A stretch of DNA of 64,000 nt from Brachycybe producta (taxonomy: Eukaryota > Arthropoda > Diplopoda > Playtdesmida > Andrognathidae): contig JAUPFP010000036.1 in assembly GCA_036925085.1 (NCBI GenBank), positions 248,001 through 312,000 of the forward strand. Direction: 5' to 3'. The notes beneath the pieces were generated by a model. It was not told where the DNA came from, did no database searches, and saw nothing but the letters and a program-made list of their open reading frames with translations. The position numbers and the translations under genes are program-made. Below, piece by piece: positions 10,774 to 22,625 of the stretch (positions are counted from its first letter, which is position 1; every line of letters starts with the position of its first letter).

Positions 10774-10866
10774 TAAGAATTACTCTGAGAGCAGCCCAAA
10801 GAGCCCATGTGACAGAGGGACAATTTAGTCCAGAAAATCCATAAGAAATGCACTGTTGTCAAAATA
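10774..10866. repeat. ~90-bp dispersed repeat, copy 1
   Basis: AATTACTCTGAGAGCAGC, then ATAAGAAATGC and AAAATAA, matching 60348-60440. Sits directly before an element A copy here and within one at 60 kb, so it may be a variant outer part of that family. Confidence 0.5.
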
Positions 10867-10870
10867 ATCT

Positions 10871-11190
10871 ATTAAGGTGGTTTTAAAGTGCAAACAAGGC
10901 CTCTCAAATTCTGATAATTCTGTCTTTCAGGTATTTTTTTTAGAAATTAGAAGAGTTGCTCGATCAAATTAAGACTATTTTCATGTTGATTTTTTTTTTA
11001 AAATAACCTTTTTAGGCGAGGTTGAATATGACTCAACTTTATAAAAAGTTTCTTTTGAAAGATATTTAATACAAAAATACTTTTAAGTGATTAAGCGACC
11101 CTTCTAGTTTCTAAAACACTTTCAAATTACTTTTACTTTTGGTCACCTGAAAGAATAGGCTAATCTAAGTTTGACAAGCAGAGCTATTCA
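10871..11190. repeat. Element A copy with both termini
   Basis: Left end ATTAAGGTGGTTTTAAAG, TCTGTCTTTCAGG, arm, and right end CATAAACCATCTTAATG. TTAA is present at both ends, which supports a TTAA target site. Confidence 0.85.
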
Positions 11191-12607
11191 TAAACCATCT
11201 TAATGTCGTGTTTCAATTAAGTGAAAATTGTATGTAAATAAGTGAATATTTTTATAGAGTAATTTTTTAAAGACTGTCTTATAAATCAAGATACATGTAC
11301 GCCTCGTACAAAGATAAATCAGTTCCATGAAAATCATCAGACTGACAACATTTGCTGTTGCAAGAATGCATTTTCTACAAGAAATTGGTTGCCTTTGTGA
11401 TCACTGATAATTAATATGCTTTCCCCAGTTACAATGGGGAATTGCACAGTTCTTTGAATGTTGCTTGCAAATATTGCCGCTAAAAAGGAAGATTCGGGTT
11501 TTCTGCAAGTCAATTGGTGCAAAGAATCTCTCTTCCAACTTATGTCAAAATATGTTATCAACTTGATATCAGCAACTTTGTGTGTTCTTTTTAGAGCAAT
11601 TAAGACTTTAAAGAATCACATTACATTTTGACACCCATCTGATTATTTATGATAAAACACTTAGAAAAAAAAAGAACGTATTTAGTTCAGAACTTCAGAC
11701 ATATGAATTAATAATAATAATATAAAAAAATTGAAGTCAACTTACACATAAATATAATTTTGAAATATATTTTGCTTGTAATGAACTCTTATGTATATAT
11801 TGTAAATTTCAAACTTTATCACGTCAATATTTTAAAATGAAATAATACAAAAAATATATACAACAAGATAGTTCTGTTTTCAAATTTATTATTTTAAGAT
11901 TCTAAGTATTAAAATAAGACACAAATTAAACCACTGAGTCCATTTTTGTTGCTCAAAATTAAAATTATGACCTGAAATTCGAAATGACAAGTTACCTTAT
12001 AAGGTTTTAAATAATAATCACCTTGCAGCTGGAATCCCATTCTCAGGTGTGTTTTTTTGTTGAAAAATGTAGAAATGATAATAATTAAACATGTAAGAAA
12101 AGACTTGCGAATTCATCACGAAAAATATCATTCTAGGCCTACATTTTGAAATTAAAATTTAATATACATATATATAAAAAAGATGAAATTGTGCCAGTGA
12201 GGTGCGAATGTGCTTCCAAATCACCACGGGCCATTTAGGTTGCCCACCCCGCCCCCCTTCCGCCCCTCCGACCTAAAAATACAACAACCACATGTTATAT
12301 TACTTTTATATACATTTTTCAATAACATAAGAACAACAAAAACAACACATGTTTTGTCATCAATGTTCCTGTTTATTGCAAAGAAACTGACCCCAGGATA
12401 AGAAATCAGGCAGTCAGTCAATCAGTCAGTCAGTTCAAAACTTCAGAAAAGAAAAACATTTCATGTTGTTTTATTATTTGAAACTTTTTTGGTGGTTCCT
12501 TTATGTTTGTCTATTCAACATGTCCTCTAAAAAATAAGTCCAAATATTCATTACGAGACAAGTAAACTCGTCGTGCAATTTGCGCGAAACTAAATTGAGT
12601 ATAATTT
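11191..12607. other. Non-coding stretch
   Basis: AT-rich with no recognised element. A C-rich patch lies at 12242-12268 and (GTCA)n at 12410-12432. Open frames on both strands lack splice context or recognisable protein. Confidence 0.5.
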
Positions 12608-12836
12608 AATATAGTTTTAAAATGTAAACGCCTTTCCAACACTACTTAACAGACAATATGTTTTCATTTTTGTCTATAAAAGGTTTATTTTAAAAGATAT
12701 CAAAATTAATAATAACAAAATACCCATAAGTGATTGAACAACTCTTCTAGTTTTTCTTAATTTTGCTCTTCTGAAAGACAGACTAATCAGAATTCAAAAA
12801 TTAGCTGTTCGTAATCATAAACCATCTTAAATTGTG
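12608..12836. repeat. Element A copy, left arm deleted
   Basis: Starts AGTTTTAAAATGTAAACGCC, jumps to the centre (TTTTTGTCTATAAAAGG), and has an intact right half ending CATAAACCATCTTAA. Confidence 0.75.
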
Positions 12837-15764
12837 TACCTGTGAAGCAACTCAGCTCTAAGTAGAGGTGGCGCCATCTATTTTTGACACTCAGTTATGG
12901 AATGTTATATAAGCAGTGCTCATGATTGAGCTATCTATGGCTTCTGTATTCATTTCAATCCATGATTCATTTTTGGGTCAAAATGTAATGAAATTCCTTG
13001 CTGAAATGATGGACATTCATTCTTAGCCCCAAAGATCCTACTACAAATTAGAACGAAAATGGTGCAAAATGTGATTGTGATTTTCATAATGGACACGAGT
13101 CTCATTAGAACCACCAACCACATTAGAGATTATTTATTATTTTTTAACATAATGTAAAATTTACAACCGAAGGATCAGTTTCTACAAAAATAGAAACCTG
13201 GCACAACATTCCACCATTTCTCAGTTAATGTTTGTTGAAAGTCTTTGGCGTAGGATTAATAATAATAATAATATTAATAAATTAATAATACAATAGCCTG
13301 TGGCCGCACCCAACCAGAATTTAAATTAAACGTGTTTAAAAGGGAGCCTAATTAACATGATAACCAAATAAAATGAAGGTTTATAATATAGTAATTAAGA
13401 AGAGTAGTGTGTTTAGGTGAAAATATACAAAAGGAGAGTTTAAATTTGAGCATTCATTTTTGTTTTGAAATGTGTGGTGGGTTTTTTAACTCTTTTATTT
13501 TTATCTGTTATCAAATTGAAGGTTATCTTTTTTAAAATATGAAAAAACCTTCTTCATTTCACGTTTCGAAATGTGAGATTTTGAAATTTGGTTTCTACTG
13601 AAAAGTGACAATTTCAGATCTGTGAATCATGTTGTTTGATAGCAATCAAATATTTATATATTCACATTGTATTGTTGTTGTTATTTACTTGTTAAAAATG
13701 GTCAAGAGTGGTGGCCACATAATATTATGTGGTCGTGATTGAAATCAAGTTGAATCTGTAATTATAAAAGGTCGTTAAAAAGTTCAAGGATTTAAATAAT
13801 GCAGTTGGAAATTGAATGTTGACAGCCATTTAATTGCATTTAAAGCTAAATAACAAATACATGTACAGAAAAAGAAGAAGAAAAAAAAAAAGGTCGGGAA
13901 CAATCGAAAACCTTGTCAGGAACAAGTTTATTTCTTCTAAACATATTGTTTGTTGTATACACAAAAAAAAGTGCATTACGTGATGATAACTGATAAGTTG
14001 GTTTCATTGGGACACAATACACAGAGAGAGAGAGAAAGAGAGGTTTCATAATTCACTTGTTTATTTATTGTTCAGTTTAGTATATCTTCACAGAAGATAA
14101 TATATCATATCGTAATTTATGAATTTATGGTTGATTTTTTTTAAAAATAATAATCAAAATGGCAATCCGATTGAATCGATCATAATATTTGTATCAAAAG
14201 AAACCTTTGGACGTCACTTTTATACTTATGTTAGTGAAATCGGTTTCCTTCAACAACAAACAGCCTGTTTCCACTTGATGAGAATTATTAAACTATGAAA
14301 ATTTCAACTGGAGGAAGTTGATTCATATTGAATTGGTTAATGTCTTTCGATTGGTTGACAATAAATCGCTATTGAGAGAAAAGGAATTCGATATGACAGT
14401 ACAAATGTGGCCTCTGCTTATTCGCTATAATGTATGTTAGGTCAATTGAAGTGAAAAAAACCCCTATCGCCCTACCACTTTACGTAAACCATAAATTGCC
14501 ATTTTTAGTAAATATTTACATTGAAATGGCGTCATTTGCAGATCATTTATAGTTAGATCTTACTGACAGCTAATTAAAATGGATTACATTGCCTAAAATG
14601 ATGAATAATTGAAGAAAAGGCTAAAATAGAAAGCCACCGAAATTAGGGATCTCCCTGAAAAGTTGAAAACAAATTCAACTAGTTGAAATTATTCAACTTT
14701 TTTGACCCTTTTTTTAACAAATTAACCAATTTAGAATTCATTTTCATCCAATGGACCTATAAAATGAATTTGGACAAAACGGAAATAATTTTGTTTAAGA
14801 ATGACAATTAAATGGCACCAATATCTTGGAAAATAAACTTTTTACGCCACGATTTTTTTGTCCAAAGTTTATTTTCAAATATAATCATCTCGGATGAAAA
14901 ATACGATTTCATTTTTATCTTCCGTGCGTCTAATTTACTCTTATGCTCAGGTAAATATGCAATCAAACAAAATTACTGAATAAATTGTGTACATTAATTG
15001 ACCACAATGGTTTTATTTTTGGCTGGCCAAAGAGGATTCCAGACAGTCAGAAAAGGAAGGGGAATTTAAAAGTGTGCGTGTCGTAGGTAAAAAAAAGCGT
15101 GACCCAGTTCCTCCCAGATGAGAAATTTAATTCATTCTCTCTGTGTTGTTTGATAAAAACAACAACAATAGTAATAATAATAATACTCATAAGGGGTGGG
15201 TGGTGGACGGCCATGATTAATGCGATGATACATCATTATATCTTAGCCAAATTCGTCTAGATTTAGATGAATTTAGTGAAGTTATTCAGATAACGAAATC
15301 CGCGACTGGCTGTCATATTTTTGCATATTTGCAAAAGTGTAAAGGGAGAATGTTGTAAAAGGGATTTGTTTTTCTGACAACTTGATTTTCTGACATTTTG
15401 TAAATTCGATGCTGTTGGGGAACCTGGGATACTTCCTCAATGGGTAATTTACTAATTAGAATTGCCCTCCAATTGACAATAGACACCAGAAGAAGAAGAA
15501 GAAAAAAAGAGGGAGTGGGGGACGTTCTATTGAGTTTAGTTTACATTTTCAAGGTTAGTACTTCAGGCGCTGGCAGGCAGGCAATTGTGATGCCTTTGCC
15601 ATGGAGCGACTTTATGGTAACAAACGATTGTGTCCGGTTGTTTGTCAAACTATTTGGAAATTTCTAGAATTGCAATTTTGATGGTAATTACAGGTGTTTC
15701 TTTTAATTGGAGTATCATTCAAGAGTCACTCATTTGTGTACTGTCACTACTGTGACATAATCAT
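12837..15764. other. Non-coding stretch
   Basis: Nearly 3 kb without exon signals. (AAT)n at 13257-13280, (GA)n-like at 14022-14042. GGTGGCGCCATCTAT at 12867 recurs in altered form near 32925. CCTGTTTCCACTTG near 14270 resembles the end of the elements at 17044 and 26238. Confidence 0.5.
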
Positions 15765-16150
15765 ATATGGTTTTAAAGTGTACACGCTTCTCAAACTCTG
15801 ATTATTCTGTGTTTCAGGTGAAAAATAAAGAGAAACTTACTGTAAATGGGTTTTAGAAACTAGAAGGATGATAGCTCAATCACTTAAGTCTATTTTCATG
15901 TTGATACTCGTTATCTTTTAAAATAAGCTTTTTATGTCAATTTGAAAATGATCGAACTTTAAGCAGATGATATTTTTTAAATTTTGTCCATAAGTTTATT
16001 TTGAAAGACAACAACATGAAAATATCCTTAAGTGATTGAGCTACTCTTCTAGTTTCTAAAACACTATCTAGTTTTTCTTAATTTTGCTTGTTTTGAAAGA
16101 CAGAATAATCATAGTTTGAAAATTATCTATTCATAAAACTCAGACTCTGT
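15765..16150. repeat. Element A copy, near full length
   Basis: Both arms are long and readable: TGGTTTTAAAGTGTACACGC, TAGAAACTAGAAGGATG, the centre AACTTTAAGCAGATGATATT, AGTTTATTTTGAAAG, CTACTCTTCTAGTTTCTAAA and AGACAGAATAATCA. Confidence 0.85.
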
Positions 16151-17043
16151 AATTATTATTTGAAAGTTCAGTTGAAGTTGTTTGCAAGGCTGGCCACATT
16201 TACTGTAGTAGATTCGGGACCAGAACCTAAGGGAATAGAATATAGATGTTAATTAAATCTCTACTGGATTAAAACACGAATTGTGCTCCTACTTTTTAGT
16301 AGTTTAGTTGTTTATTTTTCACTTTTAATCAGGATGTTTGCGGTAGTGCACTGCGTATTATTACTATACTGTCAGTTTCAAATGTGGTTGTGTCCTATTT
16401 GAATAATGCATTTAGCCAAGAGAGAAAAAAAAATACCTTGTCTACAGTCAAACTATTTGACCATGGCTGAAAGAGAGATGCATCTCACAAAATGTGCTAC
16501 AAATGACCAAATTTACTTGAAAAAATAATTGGATGTAAATATATTGTCATGGACTCGTGTGGGTTGTGAAAAAACTAACTAAAGTTAGAAACTTTTTTAA
16601 TGTTTGAAACTGTCCAAGACACAAATCAGTTATGCCTAAATGACATTTTTTGTTATTTTTGAAGTGATTGACTCTAAATTTCATGCGGTGTTTTATAGTG
16701 ACATGACACACACACACACTGAATAATAATAAGATTGGCTGACTGAAAAGGGGGCAGGGTGAGAAAGGAGTTTTTGAAATGGTCCTCCTTCCTTAATTTG
16801 AATTTCAGTGTTTCTGGTGACATTATATGTTTTTTTTTTTTAAAAAAAATATATAAAAGTTGAATATTTGCTATTCACTTCATTTCATTTCAGAGAAGAA
16901 TGAAAATCACAAAATACAATATAATAGAAAGCCGGAAATGTCTCTGCCTCTGCATAAATTTCTGAGATTTTCACATGAATTGGACATTAAATTCCGTTTA
17001 AATATAAATGGGCATTGAACATTGTTGAAATTTAACTACTTTA
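16151..17043. other. Non-coding stretch
   Basis: AT-rich, (CA)n at about 16707-16718, no recognised element or exon. Confidence 0.5.
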
Positions 17044-17223
17044 TGGTCTGTTTCTCGTTGGGTATTTAAATGTGTATGAAAGAAGGTGAAAATAAATTTG
17101 ATCAGGTCAATTTTAACAGAATATAAGTATCTAAATTTACAGTATTTCATTAATTATCATCAGAAATTAATCCGTTCCAAATTGACTTTCACCTAATATT
17201 TTCACCTAATGGAAACAGGCCAT
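17044..17223. repeat. Short inverted-repeat element (GGCCTGTTTC ends)
   Basis: Left ATGGTCTGTTTCTCGTTGGG and right CCTAATGGAAACAGGCCATT are inverted relatives. GAAAGAAGGTGAAAA on the left mirrors TTTTCACCTAA on the right. Ends resemble the element at 26238-26394. Confidence 0.5.
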
Positions 17224-17489
17224 TGCAGAAACAGTTTTAGAGGATTTTTATTTTCTGCCAGTTCTATTTGGGATATAAAAGCAAAATTGTTTTTTTTTCT
17301 TGACCCAGTTTTTAAATCAATTACTGATCGATATAATCATACATTATTATATGTCCTATTAGATCAGCACTTCTAAGCTAAATTAAGAAATTATTTATAC
17401 TGTATTATTTTTTTTTGGTATTTGCTCCCCAGTCCTCACCATGTCTCAAGTTCTCATGAGTACGGCTTAGATTTTTAAGCGGAATATCA

Positions 17490-17735
17490 AGCAAATGTTT
17501 CTCAATCTGTGGCCCAAGTGCCAATTGTGAAGTTACAATCACCCGTTTAGATCAACCTACAAAATCGGCTGGTTGGAGGCTAAAACTCTAGTTTACAACT
17601 GATAGTAGCCAGACATCTAATCTCTAACCAGTCGTTTTGATTAGAAAAAGCATAATTGGCAGTTGCTCTAATGATGACGATTACTTCATAATTGGCACTT
17701 AGGCCAAAGATTGAGAAACAGTTGCTTTAATATTG
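17490..17735. repeat. Foldback element family C, copy with outer ends
   Basis: Outer inverted repeat TGTTTCTCAATCTGTGGC versus AAGATTGAGAAACA, with inner arms GGTTGGAGGCTAAAAC and TAATCTCTAACCAG then GAAAAAGCATAATTGGC. Same layout as 22358-22625. Confidence 0.65.
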
Positions 17736-18003
17736 CATAAAGATCCGAGTCGCACTTAGGAGTTTTATCTGGAAAAAAAATATGTTGATAAAATTAGCCA
17801 CGGAAGTAAGATTTCTATGAAGTGAGACAAAAAGTGAGTTGAAACTGCACACAAAGTCAACAGAAAATTATTACTTTTACAATACATGTACATAAAGATA
17901 AATGGAAGTTTAGGTAGTTTGTATCTTCTTCTTCTGAAGTTCTCTGTGTATAAGATTTCCTTTTGAGTTTTGATTAGTTACAATGTAGGCCAAAAGAAGA
18001 AAC

Positions 18004-18193
18004 TTAGGCCCAGATTCAAGAAATCTATAGTGCCACTTGAACGTCAACTTAAACCTTCTAAGAAATGGTTCTAACATAGAAAGTTCAAACTTACTGTATA
18101 AAAATTAGACGTTTTTATGTTAAAACTCTGTTCAGAGAGGGTTCAACAGTTTCAAGGTCAAGTGCTAAGTTGAATTCTTGAATTTAGGCCTTA
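18004..18193. repeat. Foldback element family F, complete-looking copy
   Basis: Left TTAGGCCCAGATTCAAGAA mirrors right TTCTTGAATTTAGGCC. Internally GCCACTTGAACGTCAA mirrors TTCAAGGTCAAGTGC. About 190 bp. Confidence 0.6.
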
Positions 18194-18195
18194 AC

Positions 18196-20044
18196 TATAT
18201 ATATATATTTCTAAAAGAACTTGCACACCACTGTTCCTGTTAAGAGATGATATGTCATTTAGTCTGTAGTCTGTAAACTGTTTGTTGGCTCACGATGACA
18301 CCTCTTTTGGACGTTTTTAGATAGTGAAAAAATTATTTCCTATTTTGTTTTCTAGTTTTTAAACATATATGGAGTAACGTTGGTGTTTTGGACTTTTTTT
18401 AAAAAAATTTAAAATATTTGAAATTGGCGCTAATATATTTATCATCGAAGTAGTAAATTTTCATCATCAGTTGGATTGAATCACATACTACTGTACTGTA
18501 GTATGGTATCACTGTTATTATATGACTGTTATAAGAGTGAAAGAAAAAGAATTGATTGTGGTACTCTATGGTACCATTGTGCTCATGGTATGGAGTCAAA
18601 GGTAAACACTGATATGTATATATAATTTATATATTACAATAAGGAATCAATGATATAATTGCAATGTTGGCACTCCCATTGTTGGTCGTGCGCGCAAATT
18701 AAAACAAAAGGTTGCTTTAATTGTGGTACGTGTGTGAGATACATTTATTTCTACAAGGAATATACTGTATACAATGTTGGGTGGAGTCTTATGTGACATA
18801 ATTAATTACAGTCTCATTCGATGTGATATCACATCGATATCTTACTGTAATAATTTATGATGGTGAATGGGTGTCGTTGATCATTAATTTAAAATGAGAT
18901 TCATCTTAAAACATTTCTCAGATTGGAGAGGGTCACCGGTCACTTCGTGTCAGGAACTAATTACCATTTAGGGAGTAGGTTTGTTTGTTTTTTTGGGCAA
19001 AATTGGGATGACCTGAAATAATGACAGCCACATGTCACCCACATTTTCCAATTGGTTTGGTGAGTTTTTTTAAAGCCTCATAAACTTGGTGGGCTTTTGA
19101 AAAAGACCATCTTATGGGCTTTGTGTTTCTGGTGGACTAAATTCTCCTTAAAAGCTTGGTGGGCCTTACGGTAGCCTACTGGTAGGATTTATGGGTCGCT
19201 TCATGGTTCAGGTGTGCTTTGTGGACCTGGTGGGTTTTTCAAATAGTCTCAAATGTTTGAAATGCAAGTAAAATCAGTTTTTTTAAAAAAAAAGTACGGA
19301 GTTCTGTGAAGGACATCTTTTATAATGTATGAAATATGTATGTATGAAAAAGTTTAGTGTAAATAAGTTATATTTTATAACAATTATGACGTATTTAATT
19401 GCAGTAAGGTAGTATTGTTGGTACCTGTATATATTAATATTCCTGTTTCTGTTCATTTTTTTTAAATTCATCTCCTGTTGGGTTAAATGTCAATACATTA
19501 TAAAATACCATTGTTACATAATTGTGTATTCGATTTCATTGTGAAAATCCCTTTCTATTGTGTTTTTTTTAAAAATGTCGTGACCCGGGTGAGGTTCAAC
19601 ACAACATGTCAACAAATGTCATTCACATACTGTCCATTATTATTAATATTGTAGTCCATAACACTAGCTATTCTTTTTCTGTTACCTTTGGGCGTTGTTC
19701 GTTCTTTTCTTTGTTTTTAGTTTTTTGGGTTTGATTCTGTGCACATTTTTTTTTCATTCTTCTGCATTTAATTCTCCATTTTTGACTCATCTTTCAATTG
19801 TATGGAGATTTTTTTATTATTATACATTATAGCGAAGGAGAGGCTTCATTCATTCATTCAATTTTGTGCCCCTGAACCACATAGTGTTGCTGCTACATCC
19901 CTCTAAGTAAGTACTGTAGTTTGCATTCCCCCCATACAAACCCATGTAGTCTTTCCTTATTTGGAGGAAATTCCATAAAAAGAAAAATTATGAATCTGTT
20001 TATATAAATATATTATTTATATTTACGAATAAAAGATTATCCCA
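18196..20044. other. Non-coding stretch
   Basis: AT-rich. GGTGGGCTTTT-type words at 19087-19240 recur in inverse orientation at 47930-48040, a possible old repeat. No exon recognised. Confidence 0.45.
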
Positions 20045-20215
20045 AGGCAATTTAAGATATTTTCGATGTCAATATCTTTCAAAATAAACTTTTTTGTAGA
20101 TAATCTTCTTAAAGTTGAGTTATTTTCAAAGTGGCATAAAAAAGGTTGTTTTAAAGTATATCAACATGAAAATGCCCTAAAGTGTTTGAGCTACCATTCT
20201 AGTTTCTAAAACATA
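20045..20215. repeat. Element A copy, internal part
   Basis: ATCTTTCAAAATAAACTTTT, TTAAAGTTGAGTTATTTTC, then GCTACCATTCTAGTTTCTAA. Outer ends missing. Confidence 0.7.
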
Positions 20216-20234
20216 AAGTTTATCGTATTTTTTC

Positions 20235-20264
20235 TTCATAAAACTGTAATATGACAGTAAATTG

Positions 20265-20322
<58 letters not shown>

Positions 20323-20425
20323 ATAACCTTGTAGCAGTGACAAAGGCAAATTACAACATTTTACTATGACAAATATTGTCATATGACTGCCATTGACTGA
20401 AGCACAAGAATACTCCTCAGTCATA
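20235..20425. repeat. Foldback element family D copy with expanded AT tract
   Basis: ATATGACAGTAAATTGTCAT, then an uninterrupted (AT)n from about 20266 to 20319, then AGTCATAACC, GGCAAATTACAACATTT and AATATTGTCATATGACTG. The microsatellite has grown inside the loop half of the element. Confidence 0.6.
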
Positions 20426-20460
20426 CTCCTAGGGTTTGAGGGGTGTTTGTAAAAAAATGC

Positions 20461-20697
20461 TTCCCCACTGTGTGAGGAAGCTTGTGACATCAGAGGGTTT
20501 GACCAAAAATTTAGGTTTGTGTCATTTTGTCTGATCAAAAATTGGGCAATAACAAAAGAATATAAAAGAACCCTTTAAAAAAAACAGATGATAATTAATG
20601 TTTGCTATCAGCCCTTTTCTATCAGACTAAATGATACAATTCTAAATTTTATATATAAACTCCTCTGACGTCACAAGCTTCATCTTACTGTGAGACA
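20461..20697. repeat. Foldback element family E, copy 1
   Basis: Left AGCTTGTGACATCAGAGGG and right CTCCTCTGACGTCACAAGC are inverted, with AACAAAAGAAT inside. Related to 45877-46095. Confidence 0.6.
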
Positions 20698-21537
20698 ATT
20701 ATACACTTTCAAACCATCTTAACAATTTTGAACTAACTGTTCAAACCAAGCATTTTGTTTTGAAATTCTTTTAATTGTTGAAGACACATCAAAGTGAATG
20801 TTTTTTTTTAAAATGTAGTCTTCAATGTGGGGGTGGGGGTGAAAGAAGATCTTGTGTTTATTTTGGTATTTCTTAGAGGGGGGGGGTCCTAAAAAATTTG
20901 CAAACAATCTTAATTGTCGACTTAAGAACAAAAAGGCGACTGGAAACAAATTTAAAATGAAATAAAATTTCAATGGTTGTTTAAACAAATTTGGAAATTT
21001 TGTATAAACAAAATGAGAATTTAAAAAGAAACTCTCTTTCTAGTATTCTATTGCCTCCTAGAGGTTTTTTTTCTTCTTTTTTATTTTAGTATAATCTTAA
21101 AAGTGGGCCTTAACCTAACCCCTAGTCCTAGAATGTGTTGTTCAGGTTATATTTGCCATCTTTTTCATGAGGTTAAATTTGCAATTGTGCTCTTTTTTTT
21201 ACATAAACAGTGTATTATTTTGTATGTTGTCTCTAGTTCAGGGGGGTCGTTTTAAGTAAGTTTAGTTCATCGCCCCCTACTTAGACAGTAGAATATATAT
21301 AAATATATATTTAAAACGAACTTTTTTTTAGAAAAAAATATGATCCAATCTCAAGTATAAATTTAAACTTGGTCTTATTCATCTGCTCTTTCCCTCTCTT
21401 CAAATTCCCAACATTGCCTTTGAGGACCAAATTTCATTGAAATGTTGCAAATTTCATTGGCACAGTGTGACTTTTATCATTTATATCAACAACATTGAAA
21501 ATTTCATTAAAATTGTATACATTATAGTGTGTGACCT

Positions 21538-21795
21538 TAAGGCCTCTTCAGGTGGTTTTCACGGCATAAACGCCTCTCGAACACTGGATTAGTCTTTCAG
21601 GTGAAAAACAAAGAGAAACTTGAATGTGTTTTAGAAACTAGAAATGTTTATTTTGAAAAATATTAACGTGAAATATACCCCTTAAGTGATTGGGCTACCC
21701 CTTCTAGTTTCTAAAACATTTTCTAGTTTCTCATAATTTTGCTCCTGAAAGACAATAATCAGAGTCTAAGAGGCGTTTAATATAAAACCAGCTTA
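21538..21795. repeat. Element A copy, centre deleted
   Basis: AGGTGGTTTTCACGGCATAA, TTTTAGAAACTAGAAATG jumping directly to TTTATTTTGAAAAATAT, then TTCTAGTTTCTAAAACATT and AAAACCAGCTTA. Confidence 0.75.
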
Positions 21796-21799
21796 CGAG

Positions 21800-21965
21800 T
21801 TAAAAAGAACTATGCTTTTTGTAATCAGAAAAGACTTGTTAAAGGCTAGAATTATCATGAATTACCCTACAACTGGTCTAGAGTTGTAGGTTAACTCTGA
21901 CCTCTAACCAGTCCGTTTTGATTGCAAAAAAGCATAATTCTTTTTGCTCTAGTTAATATCATTAT
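21800..21965. repeat. Foldback element family C copy
   Basis: TATGCTTTTTGTAATCAG, TTAAAGGCTAGAATT, then CTGACCTCTAACCAGTCC and AAAAGCATAATTC. Adjacent to an element A right end. Confidence 0.6.
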
Positions 21966-22357
21966 TAGGTTTTGAATTGGGTGGTTCCTAAAATACTCTC
22001 AGGTGTGTTATTTTCAATTGATTTCGTTATCTAATATGAAAAAAGGTAAACATAAAAAATTGATTACCTTAATATATAATAATGCAACGGGTTTTTTATT
22101 GTTATATAGAAAAATAAATAACAAGAAACATTCGTAATCAATTGAAACTTTTGTCATTTCCTGTTTTTTTTTAAAAAAAAGAGGAAATACATTCACCATA
22201 TAAATGAACAGGAAGATTTGATTTTAATCAAATTTCACCTGTTGTTGTTACCCAGGATTATGTACAAAATAAAAACTAGACTTTGATTCATTTTTTCTAT
22301 GGAAAGTTATTTGAATATTTATTATGATTATTATGATTATTATTATATTTTTGCAAC

Positions 22358-22625
22358 TATCAAGCAAATGTTTCTCAATCGACGGCCCAAGAGCCAATTG
22401 TGAAGTAACAACCCTGTTTAGAGATCAACCAACAATTATAGTTTATTAAGTCAAAAACACTAGTTAGAGGCTATAACTCTTAGTTGGCTTAATTGATAGT
22501 AACTAAACATCTAGCCTCTAACCAGCCTTTTTTCATTAGAAAAAGCATAATTGTAGTTGCTGTAATGTTGATGATTACTTCACACCTGAGACTTGGGTCA
22601 CAAATTGAGAAACACATGATATTTC
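22358..22625. repeat. Foldback element family C, copy with outer ends
   Basis: Left TGTTTCTCAATCGACGGCCC, right CACAAATTGAGAAACACATG; inner TAGTTAGAGGCTATAAC and AGCCTCTAACCAGCC. Flanking ATATCA-like words occur on both sides. Confidence 0.65.

Noticed and set aside
20236-20538. Minus-strand frame with a (YI)n run
   Set aside because: Translation of the (AT)n microsatellite inside family D/E elements.
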